In this document: one piece after another, positions 31,472 to 40,958 of the stretch | How positions within the stretch are numbered: position 1 is the stretch's first letter | How the letters are laid out: the number at the start of each line of letters is the position of its first letter | DNA from: Treponema sp. | GTDB taxonomy: Bacteria; Spirochaetota; Spirochaetia; Treponematales; Breznakiellaceae | Direction: 5' to 3' | Assembly: GCA_031257105.1 (NCBI GenBank) | Contig: JAIRPG010000058.1 | Span: 1-43,794 of the forward strand | DNA length: 43,794 bases | The notes under the pieces: generated by a model | Seen by the model: only the letters and a program-made list of their open reading frames with translations | Databases searched by the model: none | Told to the model about the DNA's origin: nothing | Position numbers and translations under genes: made by a program

Positions 31472-31987
31472 TTACATACCAAAAGTGTACACGAAGATAT
31501 TGTATAGCCCATGAGCCCAGGCAATGCCGTGGAGCGATCCGTATCGTAGGAAGATGAAGGACATGAGGATACCCGCTAAGAACGCATTGAGGACGCCCCA
31601 AGGTCCCTCGTAGATATGGCAGAGAGAAAAGAGGATTGCCGAAATAACAATACCGGGAATGGGAGCGCGAGGCAGCGTGGCGAATCTGGTGAGGAGGTAG
31701 TAGCGGAAGAACGATTCTTCCAGGTATCCCGTACCGGCGCAGGAGAAGGCCATGACCAGCCAAGGGATGACTCCCTGGGGAGCTTCGATGATGGGACCTA
31801 TGGGAATTGTTGAGAAGATCGGGGAAATAAACGAGATCCCCAGGCCGATAGCCAGAAGCCCCGGCAGCGCCAGGGCCAGAGAAACCAAAGTATCGGATTC
31901 TGGTTTTGCCGAGTTGAAAAAGAGTCTGAGGGGGAATTTATCGCCCCGCAGGTATAGCAGATACCAAACGAGGAAGAACGAGGGCAT
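31472..31987 (-). CDS. CPBP-family intramembrane protease-like protein (N-terminus uncertain)
   Basis: EESFFRYYLLTRFA (EExxxR-type motif), SLCHIYEGPWGVLNAFLAGILMSFIFLRYGSLHGIAWAHGLYN. Confidence 0.75.
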   Translation of the reverse strand: MPSFFLVWYLLYLRGDKFPLRLFFNSAKPESDTLVSLALALPGLLAIGLGISFISPIFSTIPIGPIIEAPQGVIPWLVMAFSCAGTGYLEESFFRYYLLTRFATLPRAPIPGIVISAILFSLCHIYEGPWGVLNAFLAGILMSFIFLRYGSLHGIAWAHGLYNIFVYTFGM

Positions 31988-32235
31988 AGTATAGCCGACG
32001 AGTTGGAACAGTTCTCTGGAGGTGGAGAAGAAGATCTCTCCAGGAGGTTCTCCACCCCCTACCAGCCCGGGAAGGAAGAGAACCCCGTAAACAATAAAAG
32101 GTTCTATATAATGAATAGCGGTTTCCTCCTTTTGACAGTCCCTAGAAACGAGCGTTATAGTTATAGAAACTGACTACGGGTGTAAACAAACGTTTTGCTC
32201 TGTCTTACAGTATAATATGATTTTTGGAAATAGGC

Positions 32236-33309
32236 ATGGTTCTTTTAAGCATACTGATTACGATTGCCGTTTTAGCCCTGTTTGTGTTGATTGGTTCCTA
32301 TATAAAGGGAAAAAATGACAAAAAGGGGTGGCTGCAATTTTATACTAAAGGTAAAGAAATAGGTTTTACCTTCAAAGAAACCGAACATTTGCGGCTGCTT
32401 TCGCTCCGGTGCAATCTGGAAGATCCGATGTCGGTTTTCTGGTCTCAGGAACAACTTGATATTTGTATCCGTTCCCTGGTACATAGTTCCCACATCACGG
32501 GGAAGGATCAGGATCAGGAAACCCAGGACCTCATTTCCAAGCTCTATGACTACCGGAAGAAGATAGGGCTGGAAAAGCCCCTTTTTCAGACCGGTCTTTC
32601 CTCTTCCCGGCAAGTTGAAGAAGCTCAGCCTTTACGTATCCTGCTCAGCGGGGTGGGGGTGTTCAAGTCACAGGTTATTAAGAATACCAGCCAGTACATA
32701 ACGATTGCCCGTCCGGTTCAGGCCAACCTTCCTCAGAATTTTTCTTGGACCGGACAACGGCTGGCGGTCTACTTTTGGCGGAACGATGACGCCGGCTATG
32801 TATTTGACGCTGATGTACACAACGAGGTGTATTCTAAGGGATTGGCGGCCCTCCTGATAAGCCATTCGGATTCCCTATTTAGGACTCAAAAACGCCAGTC
32901 AAATCGGCTTAAAACACATAAACCGGCTTATCTCTATATTCTCAGTAATGGATTTAGCGCTGAAGGTCTGGAGAGCATCCCTGGGCTGAAATGTATCATG
33001 GAAGATCTTTCAGATGGCGGCTGTGCGATCACTATCGGCGGCAAGGCGAATGTAGGGCTGCGCGTAAAAATTCAGTTTGTCCTCGACAATATTCCTCTTT
33101 CCATGAGCGGTACCGTCCGGTCTATTGACTTTCGGGAAAATGTCAAACAATCCCTGCTCCATATACAGGCCGATCCTTTGCCGGTAGAAACGCGAAATCA
33201 GATTCTAGGGGAGGTCTTTGGTATGGCCCCCGAGGAAGATGAACCCCTTTCATTTAGAGACATCGAAGAAGAATTAGCGGAAGACGGCGCAGCGCTCGAA
33301 ACAAATTAA
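32236..33309 (+). CDS. Membrane-anchored PilZ-domain protein
   Basis: N-terminal TM helix (MVLLSILITIAVLALFVLIGSYI). C-terminal PilZ-like RTQKRQSNRLKTH...MEDLSDGGCAITI. Confidence 0.7.
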   Translation: MVLLSILITIAVLALFVLIGSYIKGKNDKKGWLQFYTKGKEIGFTFKETEHLRLLSLRCNLEDPMSVFWSQEQLDICIRSLVHSSHITGKDQDQETQDLISKLYDYRKKIGLEKPLFQTGLSSSRQVEEAQPLRILLSGVGVFKSQVIKNTSQYITIARPVQANLPQNFSWTGQRLAVYFWRNDDAGYVFDADVHNEVYSKGLAALLISHSDSLFRTQKRQSNRLKTHKPAYLYILSNGFSAEGLESIPGLKCIMEDLSDGGCAITIGGKANVGLRVKIQFVLDNIPLSMSGTVRSIDFRENVKQSLLHIQADPLPVETRNQILGEVFGMAPEEDEPLSFRDIEEELAEDGAALETN

Positions 33310-33335
33310 GATTAGAGTTGTAATAAGTCTAATCT
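33309..33335. terminator. 8-bp perfect inverted repeat downstream of the PilZ gene
   Basis: AGATTAGA - GTTGTAATAAG - TCTAATCT. Confidence 0.35.
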
Positions 33336-33390
33336 ATTTGAAGCAGTCCCTGTGTCGGCGCCGTATGATATACGGAGGTACGCATAACTG

Positions 33391-34941
33391 ATGGCGTTCA
33401 TGAAGTCGGCGCCGGAACGGTTGAGTCCTATCGTATGCGTCGCTTTGGGGGCTGCCGTTTCTTTTTACGGATTGGGATTTCTCCGTCAATCCGCATTTCC
33501 TTGGGTATTTGCCGTATGGATAGTGATAGTATTCCTCCTGGGGATACTGGGTAGTGTTCGGGCGCTGGCCACGCTTTCTTTTCTTTATGCTCCCCGGAAT
33601 CGCTATAGATTGAAGATGCTGGGGATACAGGTGACCGCCTTCGTTTTGGGCTTTTCCATGGGGCTTGCCTGCCGGGGGAGTATTACCGGAAATATTCGGC
33701 TGGGGATGCGTTTCGAGCTGGTAACGGGCCTTATCGGTGTCCTGGAGACAGATCCTCGATTGGCTGGCGGTGGGGGTATGGCCTACCTCAAACTGGAAAC
33801 CGCCGCCGGGAGGGACGGGTTGCGCTGTTCCGCTCGAGGAACGATGCCGGTATTTTTCCCTAAAGGTTCGACGCCCCGGCTCAAGAGTTTTGGTCGAGGC
33901 AGCCGGGTTTATATTGAAGGCGTACCGGTTCAGTCCCGGCGAGATTCTCGTCGGGAGACAGATTTTTTATTTCGGGCTGTATCGGTACATATCCTGGAGG
34001 CGGCTTCTCCTGTTGAACGTTTTCGTACAAGGTTAAGGCTCTCTATCCTGGAAAAACTATCCCCGCCGCTTTGGGGCGGTCTGGCCCAGGCTTTGATTTT
34101 AGGCGCACGGGATAATCTGGACACCGGGCTGGCGCAGGCTTACCGTGACGCGGGCTGTTCCCATGTACTAGCTCTCTCTGGGCTGCATCTAGCGGTAATA
34201 GCCTCTATAATCGCGTTCTTCCTCAAAAAACCTCTGGGACTCAAACCGGCGGCAGCCGTGGGGGCTGTTTTCATTATCCTCTATACCGGTCTGGTGGGAA
34301 CCCAGCCCTCACTGGAACGGGCCGCCATCATGTATCTTCTGGGAACACTGACGATTTTTTGCGCTTTACCCAAGACCCCACTTCCCCTACTGGCCCTGAC
34401 ATTTCTTATCCAGATTGTAGGCTGGCCTGAGTCCGCCGATAGCCTCTCGTTCATACTTTCTTACCTGGCGCTTGGGGGCATTCTTACCCTGGGAGAAGCG
34501 ATCTACGATTTGCTCCGGGGGAAACTCCCCGATTTTTTTGCCCGGCCTCTGGCGGCCTCTATAGGCGCTTTCACCGCCACTGCCGCTGTAGTAAGTTCCT
34601 CTTTTGGGGCGCTGCATCCCGCAGGTATTCTAGGGGGGCTTATAATTGTTCCCCTTACCACAGTCTTTATGATCGTTGCGATGATTTGGCTGACCATACG
34701 CCTGCTCATTCCTCCTTTGACCGGTCCGGTTGGAATAGCCCTTACTTTTTTATATACTCTACTTAGCCGGTTGACCTATGCGGTAAGCTGGGCGCCGGCT
34801 CTGAATACCGCGCCGCGCATGGCGGCATCTCCAGCGGCAGTGCTGGGGGTAACGCTGGGGTTTTCGGTGATAATCGCGGCGGTATGGAGCCGCCGCTGCC
34901 TGATGAGGAACCGCCTTGATCCCTTTGACAAAGGTTATTAA
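33391..34941 (+). CDS. ComEC/Rec2-family membrane protein, apparently without a metallo-beta-lactamase domain
   Basis: ALILGARDNLDTGLAQAYRDAGCSHVLALSGLHLAVIASIIAFFLKK and a multi-TM competence-domain pattern. ORF stops after the membrane region. Confidence 0.85.
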   Translation: MAFMKSAPERLSPIVCVALGAAVSFYGLGFLRQSAFPWVFAVWIVIVFLLGILGSVRALATLSFLYAPRNRYRLKMLGIQVTAFVLGFSMGLACRGSITGNIRLGMRFELVTGLIGVLETDPRLAGGGGMAYLKLETAAGRDGLRCSARGTMPVFFPKGSTPRLKSFGRGSRVYIEGVPVQSRRDSRRETDFLFRAVSVHILEAASPVERFRTRLRLSILEKLSPPLWGGLAQALILGARDNLDTGLAQAYRDAGCSHVLALSGLHLAVIASIIAFFLKKPLGLKPAAAVGAVFIILYTGLVGTQPSLERAAIMYLLGTLTIFCALPKTPLPLLALTFLIQIVGWPESADSLSFILSYLALGGILTLGEAIYDLLRGKLPDFFARPLAASIGAFTATAAVVSSSFGALHPAGILGGLIIVPLTTVFMIVAMIWLTIRLLIPPLTGPVGIALTFLYTLLSRLTYAVSWAPALNTAPRMAASPAAVLGVTLGFSVIIAAVWSRRCLMRNRLDPFDKGY

Positions 34942-35788
34942 TTACGATTCTCCCCAAGCCTTACGACGTTATCTGGATGAGCGGGGACTAGGGATGCGGC
35001 AACGATTCGGGCAGAATTTTTTGATCAATGGCGAAGCCCGGAAAAGGCTCCTCGATGCTCTCGAGATAGGCGAGGGGGATACGGTCTGGGAAGTCGGGCC
35101 GGGTCTAGGCGCCATGACTGCGGGCCTCCTTGAGCGGGGGGCGGTGGTAACGGCCTTCGAGATTGACCGTGGTTTTGTGGCGGCTCTGGAGGAGATTTTT
35201 AGGGGAACGGAGCATTGCGCCGTGATCTCCGGCGATGTACTGCAAACATGGCGCACGGTGAAAGATCCTGGAAGTTACTTTTTAGGGAATTTGCCCTACA
35301 ACATTGCCGCCCGGCTGCTGGCGGATTTTATAGAAAGCGGCAGGTTTTTCAAGCGAATGGTAGTGACGGTACAACGCGAGGTAGCCCGGCGCATAACGGC
35401 CCGGCCTGGTACAAAAGATTATTCATCGTTTTCTGTTCTCTGCGGGTCTGTGTATACCTGTACGCCTCTTTTGGTTCTTAAAGGGGCTTCTTTCTATCCC
35501 CAACCGAATGTGGAATCCCAGGGGGTTCGTTTTGATCCGCGTCCGGATGTTCCCCGTTATAGCAGGTACTTTTATCCGTTAATTCGCTGCCTTTTTGCCG
35601 CCCGGCGTAAAACCGTAAAGAACAATCTCATGCGGTTTGTTCCTTTTCCAGGGGAACCATGGAAAGAAATTCTGGAACGGGCAAAAATACCGGGAGAAGA
35701 ACGGGCTGAAAACCTTGGGGTAGCGGAGTTCGCCGTCTTGGCGGAAGCTGTAGAGGCTGTTGTAAGGAGGCCCCATGGGGATCAATGA
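34916..35788 (+). CDS. rsmA: 16S rRNA (adenine1518/1519-N6) dimethyltransferase
   Basis: GMRQRFGQNFLINGEARKRLLDAL, VWEVGPGLGAMTAGLLERGAVVTAFEIDRGF, FLGNLPYNIAARLL, VQREVARRITARPGTKDYSSFSVL. Confidence 0.95.
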   Translation: MIPLTKVINYDSPQALRRYLDERGLGMRQRFGQNFLINGEARKRLLDALEIGEGDTVWEVGPGLGAMTAGLLERGAVVTAFEIDRGFVAALEEIFRGTEHCAVISGDVLQTWRTVKDPGSYFLGNLPYNIAARLLADFIESGRFFKRMVVTVQREVARRITARPGTKDYSSFSVLCGSVYTCTPLLVLKGASFYPQPNVESQGVRFDPRPDVPRYSRYFYPLIRCLFAARRKTVKNNLMRFVPFPGEPWKEILERAKIPGEERAENLGVAEFAVLAEAVEAVVRRPHGDQ

Positions 35789-36482
35789 CGCCATAGCGAA
35801 GATAGAAGAACGGATCCTCGCCGCTTGCGCTCGTTCCGGCAGAGATAGAGCCGGGGTGCGGCTTATGGGCGTGACCAAATTTCACCAGCGGCCCCTGGTG
35901 GAAGAGGCTTGGAATGCCGGACTGCGACTTTTCGGTGAAAGCCGCGTTCAAGAGGCGACAGCAAAATTTTCTGATTTTCAGAAAGATTTTCCCGGTACAG
36001 AACTCCATTTGATAGGCGCGTTACAGCGCAATAAGGTAAAATCCGCTGCGCCCCTCTTTGACTGCATAGAATCCGTAGACCGGGATGAGCTTATTGATGC
36101 GCTCGGCGCTTTGAGTGGCGTGCCAAGCCCACGCCGGGAACCTTTATCGATACTTCTGGAACTCAACGCCGGAGAGATTTCTAAAGGGGGATATGCCGGA
36201 GAGGACAGCCTTTTCCGGGGAGTAGAGCGGACGCTGGCTTTTCCACGTTTGAAGATCCGAGGGCTTATGACTATGGCTCCTTTTACCGATGACAAAGCCG
36301 CGATTCGGAAGGCTTTTCGGAATCTCCGGTTGGTCAGGGATAAGCTAAAAGCCCGTTTTCCCGAAGAGGACTGGTCGATACTTTCCATGGGTATGTCCGG
36401 CGATTTTGAGATAGCCATTGAGGAGGGCTCTACCTTGATACGCATAGGAACCGCTCTTTTTGGTGAAAGGGTTACGCCGTGA
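35775..36482 (+). CDS. YggS-family pyridoxal-phosphate-binding protein
   Basis: VRLMGVTKFHQRPLVEEAWNAGLRLFGESRVQEA, HLIGALQRNKVKSA, RGLMTMAPFT, LSMGMSGDFEIAIEEGSTLIRIGTALFGER. Confidence 0.93.
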   Translation: MGINDAIAKIEERILAACARSGRDRAGVRLMGVTKFHQRPLVEEAWNAGLRLFGESRVQEATAKFSDFQKDFPGTELHLIGALQRNKVKSAAPLFDCIESVDRDELIDALGALSGVPSPRREPLSILLELNAGEISKGGYAGEDSLFRGVERTLAFPRLKIRGLMTMAPFTDDKAAIRKAFRNLRLVRDKLKARFPEEDWSILSMGMSGDFEIAIEEGSTLIRIGTALFGERVTP

Positions 36483-36982
36483 AGAGAGCCCGTGTCTTCC
36501 CGCTTATTCTAGCCCTCTGTATGTTCTTTCAGGATCTGCCTGGCGAGGCTCAAAGCGTATCCACCGGAAAAACGAACTATGAAAAACCGGTTCCTCAATG
36601 GCTCAAGGATCTGCGCCGGGCCGACATCATTTTCTTCGGTTCTTTTCCCTTTACCTTTTTTTTCTCGACTACCGCCATGGATCTTTACCGTTCTTCTCAA
36701 CACAACTGGGATACTCGTTACGCTCCCTGGCCGGTAAAAAGCGCCGGCGCCATAAACATGACCACCGATGAGTTTGGTATAACCATCGGTATTGCGGCTG
36801 GCGGGGCGTTTCTTGTCGCTCTAGCGGATCATATCATTGTACGGATCAAACGGCGTCAGGCTGAGATGGCGGCGGCGCGGCTTCCCCCAGGGGATCCTAT
36901 CATTATTAAGAGGCCGTACGGAGGAGTTCCTGAGGAGTCTCCCCAAGAACCAGAGGTTTCTCCGGATAACGGGGAACCCTGA
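36479..36982 (+). CDS. Hypothetical protein with signal peptide and TM segments
   Basis: ATGA-type overlap with the upstream gene and immediately followed by the RluA-like gene. Hydrophobic segments FGSFPFTFFFSTTAM and ITIGIAAGGAFLVALADHIIV. Confidence 0.6.
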   Translation: MKRARVFPLILALCMFFQDLPGEAQSVSTGKTNYEKPVPQWLKDLRRADIIFFGSFPFTFFFSTTAMDLYRSSQHNWDTRYAPWPVKSAGAINMTTDEFGITIGIAAGGAFLVALADHIIVRIKRRQAEMAAARLPPGDPIIIKRPYGGVPEESPQEPEVSPDNGEP

Positions 36983-37882
36983 GTGTCGTCCCGTTATTCC
37001 GGCAGGGTGGAGGAATTACCGGCGGCGCTCCGGCTTGACCGGTATGTAGCGGAGAAACTGGGGCTTCTTACCCGTTCTCAGATAAAGGCGAGAGCCCTGG
37101 AAGGATGGATAAATGGCCGGCGGGCAAAACTCTCCTCTCCGGTTAAAAACGGGGATTTGCTGGATCTTTCCTGGGCCATCCCTGAGCCGGGGGAGCTCCT
37201 TCCAGAAGAGAGAGCCTTGGACTTGCTCTATGAAGATGACCGTGTGGTGGTGGTAAACAAACCTCAGGGTATGGTGGTGCATCCCGGCGCGGGAAACCGC
37301 CGGGGTACTTTGGCCAATGCCCTCCTTGCTCGGCGTTTAATCCGGGGCGGCGTGGGGGAAGGCTTCAGACCCGGAATAGTTCATCGGTTGGACAAGGATA
37401 CATCGGGGGTGATCATTGCCGCTTACGACGATGAATCTTTGGTCTTCCTCGCGGAGCAATTTAAGATGAGGACCGTTCGGAAGCTCTATACCGCCCTGGT
37501 ATCAGGGACTCCTCCTCAAGTGGAGGGGCGGATAATTACCAAGATAAGCCGGGACAGCCGGAACCGAAAGCGTTTTGCGGTGGCGATTAACCAAGGTAAG
37601 ATCGCCGTAAGCGCATATCGGGTAATCCGCTCCTGGGGTAACTGTTCCCTTATCGCCCTGCGGCCCCGAACCGGCAGAACCCACCAGTTGCGGGTACACA
37701 TGGCCTACCTGGGCTGCCCCATCTTGGGAGATCCACTTTATCAGCGGGATCGCCGGCTTTTTTCGGGCACGCTTATGCTGCACGCCAAGAGCTTGTCACT
37801 GGTATTGCCCGGTGAGGCTGAACCGCGAACATTCACGAGCCCGCTTCCGGCGCGGTTCTGTGAATTCCTAGGGAAGCGCTGA
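36983..37882 (+). CDS. RluA-family 23S rRNA pseudouridine synthase
   Basis: S4-like N-terminus LDRYVAEKLGLLTRSQIKARALEGWINGR; GIVHRLDKDTSGVIIAAYDD; RPRTGRTHQLRVHMAYLGCPILGDPLY. Confidence 0.93.
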   Translation: MSSRYSGRVEELPAALRLDRYVAEKLGLLTRSQIKARALEGWINGRRAKLSSPVKNGDLLDLSWAIPEPGELLPEERALDLLYEDDRVVVVNKPQGMVVHPGAGNRRGTLANALLARRLIRGGVGEGFRPGIVHRLDKDTSGVIIAAYDDESLVFLAEQFKMRTVRKLYTALVSGTPPQVEGRIITKISRDSRNRKRFAVAINQGKIAVSAYRVIRSWGNCSLIALRPRTGRTHQLRVHMAYLGCPILGDPLYQRDRRLFSGTLMLHAKSLSLVLPGEAEPRTFTSPLPARFCEFLGKR

Positions 37883-37892
37883 ATAATTTAGC

Positions 37893-37918
37893 TGAATAAT
37901 TCAGCCGAGAATTATTCA
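37893..37918. terminator. 10-bp perfect inverted repeat downstream of the RluA-like gene
   Basis: TGAATAATTC - AGCCGA - GAATTATTCA. Confidence 0.45.
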
Positions 37919-37997
37919 CCGTAAAGCTCTGGTTTTACGGATTTTGATAAAGCAGAGGAGGCTTATATGAATCAAACAAGCCGCCGGGAGGCCGCTG

Positions 37998-39140
37998 ATG
38001 GCCACCGGAGATAGGACGACAGCGGCGCTCACATTGGCGCGGGAAGCGGTTCGGGAATTTGCCCTATACGGGGATTTTTTGGATGTCGCTCCGTTTGGAG
38101 GCGGACATATCAACGACACCTTCGTGTCCCGCTGGAATCAAGCGGGAACCACAGTTCGCTACATCCACCAGCGGATCAACGACCAGGTATTCCCGCATCC
38201 GGATCAAGTAATGGAGAACATCCTGCGGGTAACCGGGCACATTGCCGGCAAAGCGGGCGGTTCCGACATACCCCCGAGCCGTCGGACCTTGACGGTAGTT
38301 CCCGCGAAGGATGGCAAGAGCTGGGTACGGGACTCGATGGGGGGCTGGTGGCGAACCTACCTCTTTATCGAAGGAACTCATACACTGGAATTGGCCGTAT
38401 CCCCGGAAGACGCCCGGTTTTTGGGTAAGAGTGTGGGCCTTTTCCAGAAACAGCTCGCCAGTTTGCCGCCGCCGAGGCTCCATGAGAGCATCCCGGATTT
38501 TCACAACATGGAAAAGCGCTATCTCCGTTTCTACCGGGCGCTCTCCCAGGATAGTTGCAACAGGGCCGGAGAAGCGGCGGCGGAGATCGCCTTTATGCGG
38601 GAGAACGAGGAGCGGGGGGCTATCCTGATACGTTCCCTGAGGGAAGGACATATTCCTGAACGGATCTGCCACAACGACACGAAGATGAATAACATCCTCA
38701 TCGATGATGCCGGCGGCAGCGCTCTTTGCGTGGGGGATCTGGACACGGTGATGCCTGGAACCAGCCTTTTCGATGTAGGGGATCTTATCCGCACCGTGAC
38801 TACCAGGGCCGAAGAAGACGAGCGGGATCTTTCCAAAGTAGCGTTTGATCCGGTTTTCTTTAAGGCGCTTCTGGAAGGCTACCTTTCGGAGGCGTTGGAA
38901 TTCCTTACCCCGGAGGAAAAGGAACTCCTCGCTGAGGCGGGTCGAAATATCACCCAGATTATGGCTCTGCGCTTCCTCACTGACTACCTGGAAGGGGATC
39001 ACTACTACCACATTGCCCGGCCCGGCCATAATCTTGATCGCTGCCGGAATCAGATCGCCCTGATCAAATCTATGGATCGCCATTGGGAAGAGGCGAAAAA
39101 GATAGCGGATCAGGCCGCGCTTTTGAGCGGCTCGTGTTAG
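37998..39140 (+). CDS. Phosphotransferase (APH/choline-kinase fold), N-acetylhexosamine kinase-like
   Basis: GGGHINDTFVSRW...YIHQRIN..VFPHPDQVMENILRVT, RICHNDTKMNNILID, CVGDLDTVMPGTSLFDVGDLIRT. Confidence 0.8.
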   Translation: MATGDRTTAALTLAREAVREFALYGDFLDVAPFGGGHINDTFVSRWNQAGTTVRYIHQRINDQVFPHPDQVMENILRVTGHIAGKAGGSDIPPSRRTLTVVPAKDGKSWVRDSMGGWWRTYLFIEGTHTLELAVSPEDARFLGKSVGLFQKQLASLPPPRLHESIPDFHNMEKRYLRFYRALSQDSCNRAGEAAAEIAFMRENEERGAILIRSLREGHIPERICHNDTKMNNILIDDAGGSALCVGDLDTVMPGTSLFDVGDLIRTVTTRAEEDERDLSKVAFDPVFFKALLEGYLSEALEFLTPEEKELLAEAGRNITQIMALRFLTDYLEGDHYYHIARPGHNLDRCRNQIALIKSMDRHWEEAKKIADQAALLSGSC

Positions 39141-40438
39141 GCGCCTGAAGGCGCCGTCCGGGCGAATATTGAGCGGTAGTCAATGATCTCTTGCTCAACT
39201 CCCCGACGGGTCTCTTCTATCCGGCCAATCAGGTCTGCCATGCCGGGAATGGTTCGTGTGTTATCTCGAATCTTCACGGCCTGGCGGAACGTATCCAGGC
39301 TGAGAGGCCGGGCGCAGGAGAGGTAACGATCAAAGGTAGCGGTATTCATGAACAGGGGGCTGACAGGCCTTTGGGCTATGTCCTGAATAGTTTGAAGGAT
39401 AAGAATACCATCAATGTCGAGATCGCCGGTATGGTAAAAGTGAAAACCGGATGCGGAAAGAACCCGGATTACTGCTGCGGTGGCGCGGTTAGGATAACCG
39501 CCGGTATAAAGGTAACAGTCATATTCGCGGTTTTGCGGATCTCCCAAGGTAAAAAAGGTTTCCTTGTTTTCTATGGTTAAGACCCTTGGGCTCTCTTCGC
39601 CTGTTGCGGATTTGATAGCTTTGATGTCCTGGACGCTTGAAAGGGGAAGGCCCAGGATAAAGCCTCCGGTGTTGGTTATGAGAGATCGGTTTTGTTTACC
39701 ATCGGCGTATTCAAAAATAAGCCTGCCCGCGATCATGGTTTCGGGAAAGGAACGGGTCAAGTAGGAAGTATCCGGTACGGGGACGCCTTGTTTTTCCGCC
39801 TGGGCCATAAAAGGGGAAGCGAAATCGAGCACATACTCAAGGCGTTTTGAATCATGGAAGAGCAGCACCGACAGAGCCCGGGTACTTATGCCTCCCCATT
39901 GCGCGGGGTCGAGAAAAGCCTCCATCAACCGGACGAAATCATTTGCCGCGAGAGGATCAATACCACGTCTGGCATCCGCCGCCTTAAAATACACGGCGAG
40001 ATAGTTCAAGAACGAAAGGATCTTCCCGGATTCAGAAACGGGTTTTTGTTTTTCCTTTCCGGTAGCCACAAGATGTGCGCGGATTTTTTCCAGCCGGGGA
40101 ATTTTATTTTTGATCAGCTCCCGAATCTGTTCGGCTTCCGAGCCAGGGTTCCTTTTACCCGCATCTTCAAAAAGCTTTTCCATGTCGTCACACGATAAAA
40201 GCGAAATCCGTTCGCCATTGATTGGTTTTTCCCATCTGAGGCGGAGAATATTCCGCTCTTCCAGCGCTTTCGCGGCATCAAGGTACGCTTTCTGTTCCTC
40301 AGGATGGGCGGAGTCGAAGTTCGGAAATATTGAAGAGGAACGGAGGCGTAGGCTATTCCGTTTTGCTTCGGTTGCGGACGAAGAAAAGTGAAATCTAGAA
40401 ATAAAAGCGTTGGTGATATTCTTTTCCCAATTAGTCAT
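39137..40438 (-). CDS. Wadjet JetD-like / DUF2220-type toprim-like protein
   Basis: C-terminal VLTIENKETFFTL and FHFYHTGDLDIDGILILQTIQDIA match the conserved IENxxxF and GDxDxxG pattern of JetD/DUF2220 proteins. Confidence 0.7.
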   Translation of the reverse strand: MTNWEKNITNAFISRFHFSSSATEAKRNSLRLRSSSIFPNFDSAHPEEQKAYLDAAKALEERNILRLRWEKPINGERISLLSCDDMEKLFEDAGKRNPGSEAEQIRELIKNKIPRLEKIRAHLVATGKEKQKPVSESGKILSFLNYLAVYFKAADARRGIDPLAANDFVRLMEAFLDPAQWGGISTRALSVLLFHDSKRLEYVLDFASPFMAQAEKQGVPVPDTSYLTRSFPETMIAGRLIFEYADGKQNRSLITNTGGFILGLPLSSVQDIKAIKSATGEESPRVLTIENKETFFTLGDPQNREYDCYLYTGGYPNRATAAVIRVLSASGFHFYHTGDLDIDGILILQTIQDIAQRPVSPLFMNTATFDRYLSCARPLSLDTFRQAVKIRDNTRTIPGMADLIGRIEETRRGVEQEIIDYRSIFARTAPSGA

Positions 40439-40958
40439 TTTGCGCGATCCTTCATATCAGTTGTCCTGGCTGTAATTTGGTAATAATCAAAACCAGGCGG
40501 TGTATTAAGCTTGATGCGGTTATGCGGAGGCATAAAAATTGTCAGATTGCGGTGATAAAAGAGGCGAAAACAGCGCGAGATCAGCAAACAGGGAACCTCC
40601 CCATAGTTGCTGTATATTTTGGAATAATAACGGGAATTTTAAAAAAATCGGTAGTTCTTTTTGATTCTCCTCTTCTTTTTTCTGATTTTGGTGTATTGGC
40701 AGTTCTGGCAGTTCCGCATAATAAGTACAACATCTCTGAAGCCTGAAATGAATTATAGCATACCAGGCTAGAAATACAAGTATTTTAAGTAGTATTTAAA
40801 TATATTTTAATTATGAAGAATTCGGGAATCGCGTGTTTTTAATTCCAATATACTCGTCAATAACCATCGTATAGAAATATTGATACAACTGATAGCGTTA
40901 ATTCGGAGCATTTACGCATCTACCGCCGGACGGGAAGTGGCGATAGATGCGTAAAGCG

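Noticed and set aside
40477-40746. 89-aa ORF upstream of the JetD-like gene
   Set aside because: No recognisable family, atypical composition and no clear ribosome-binding site; could be real but not supported.
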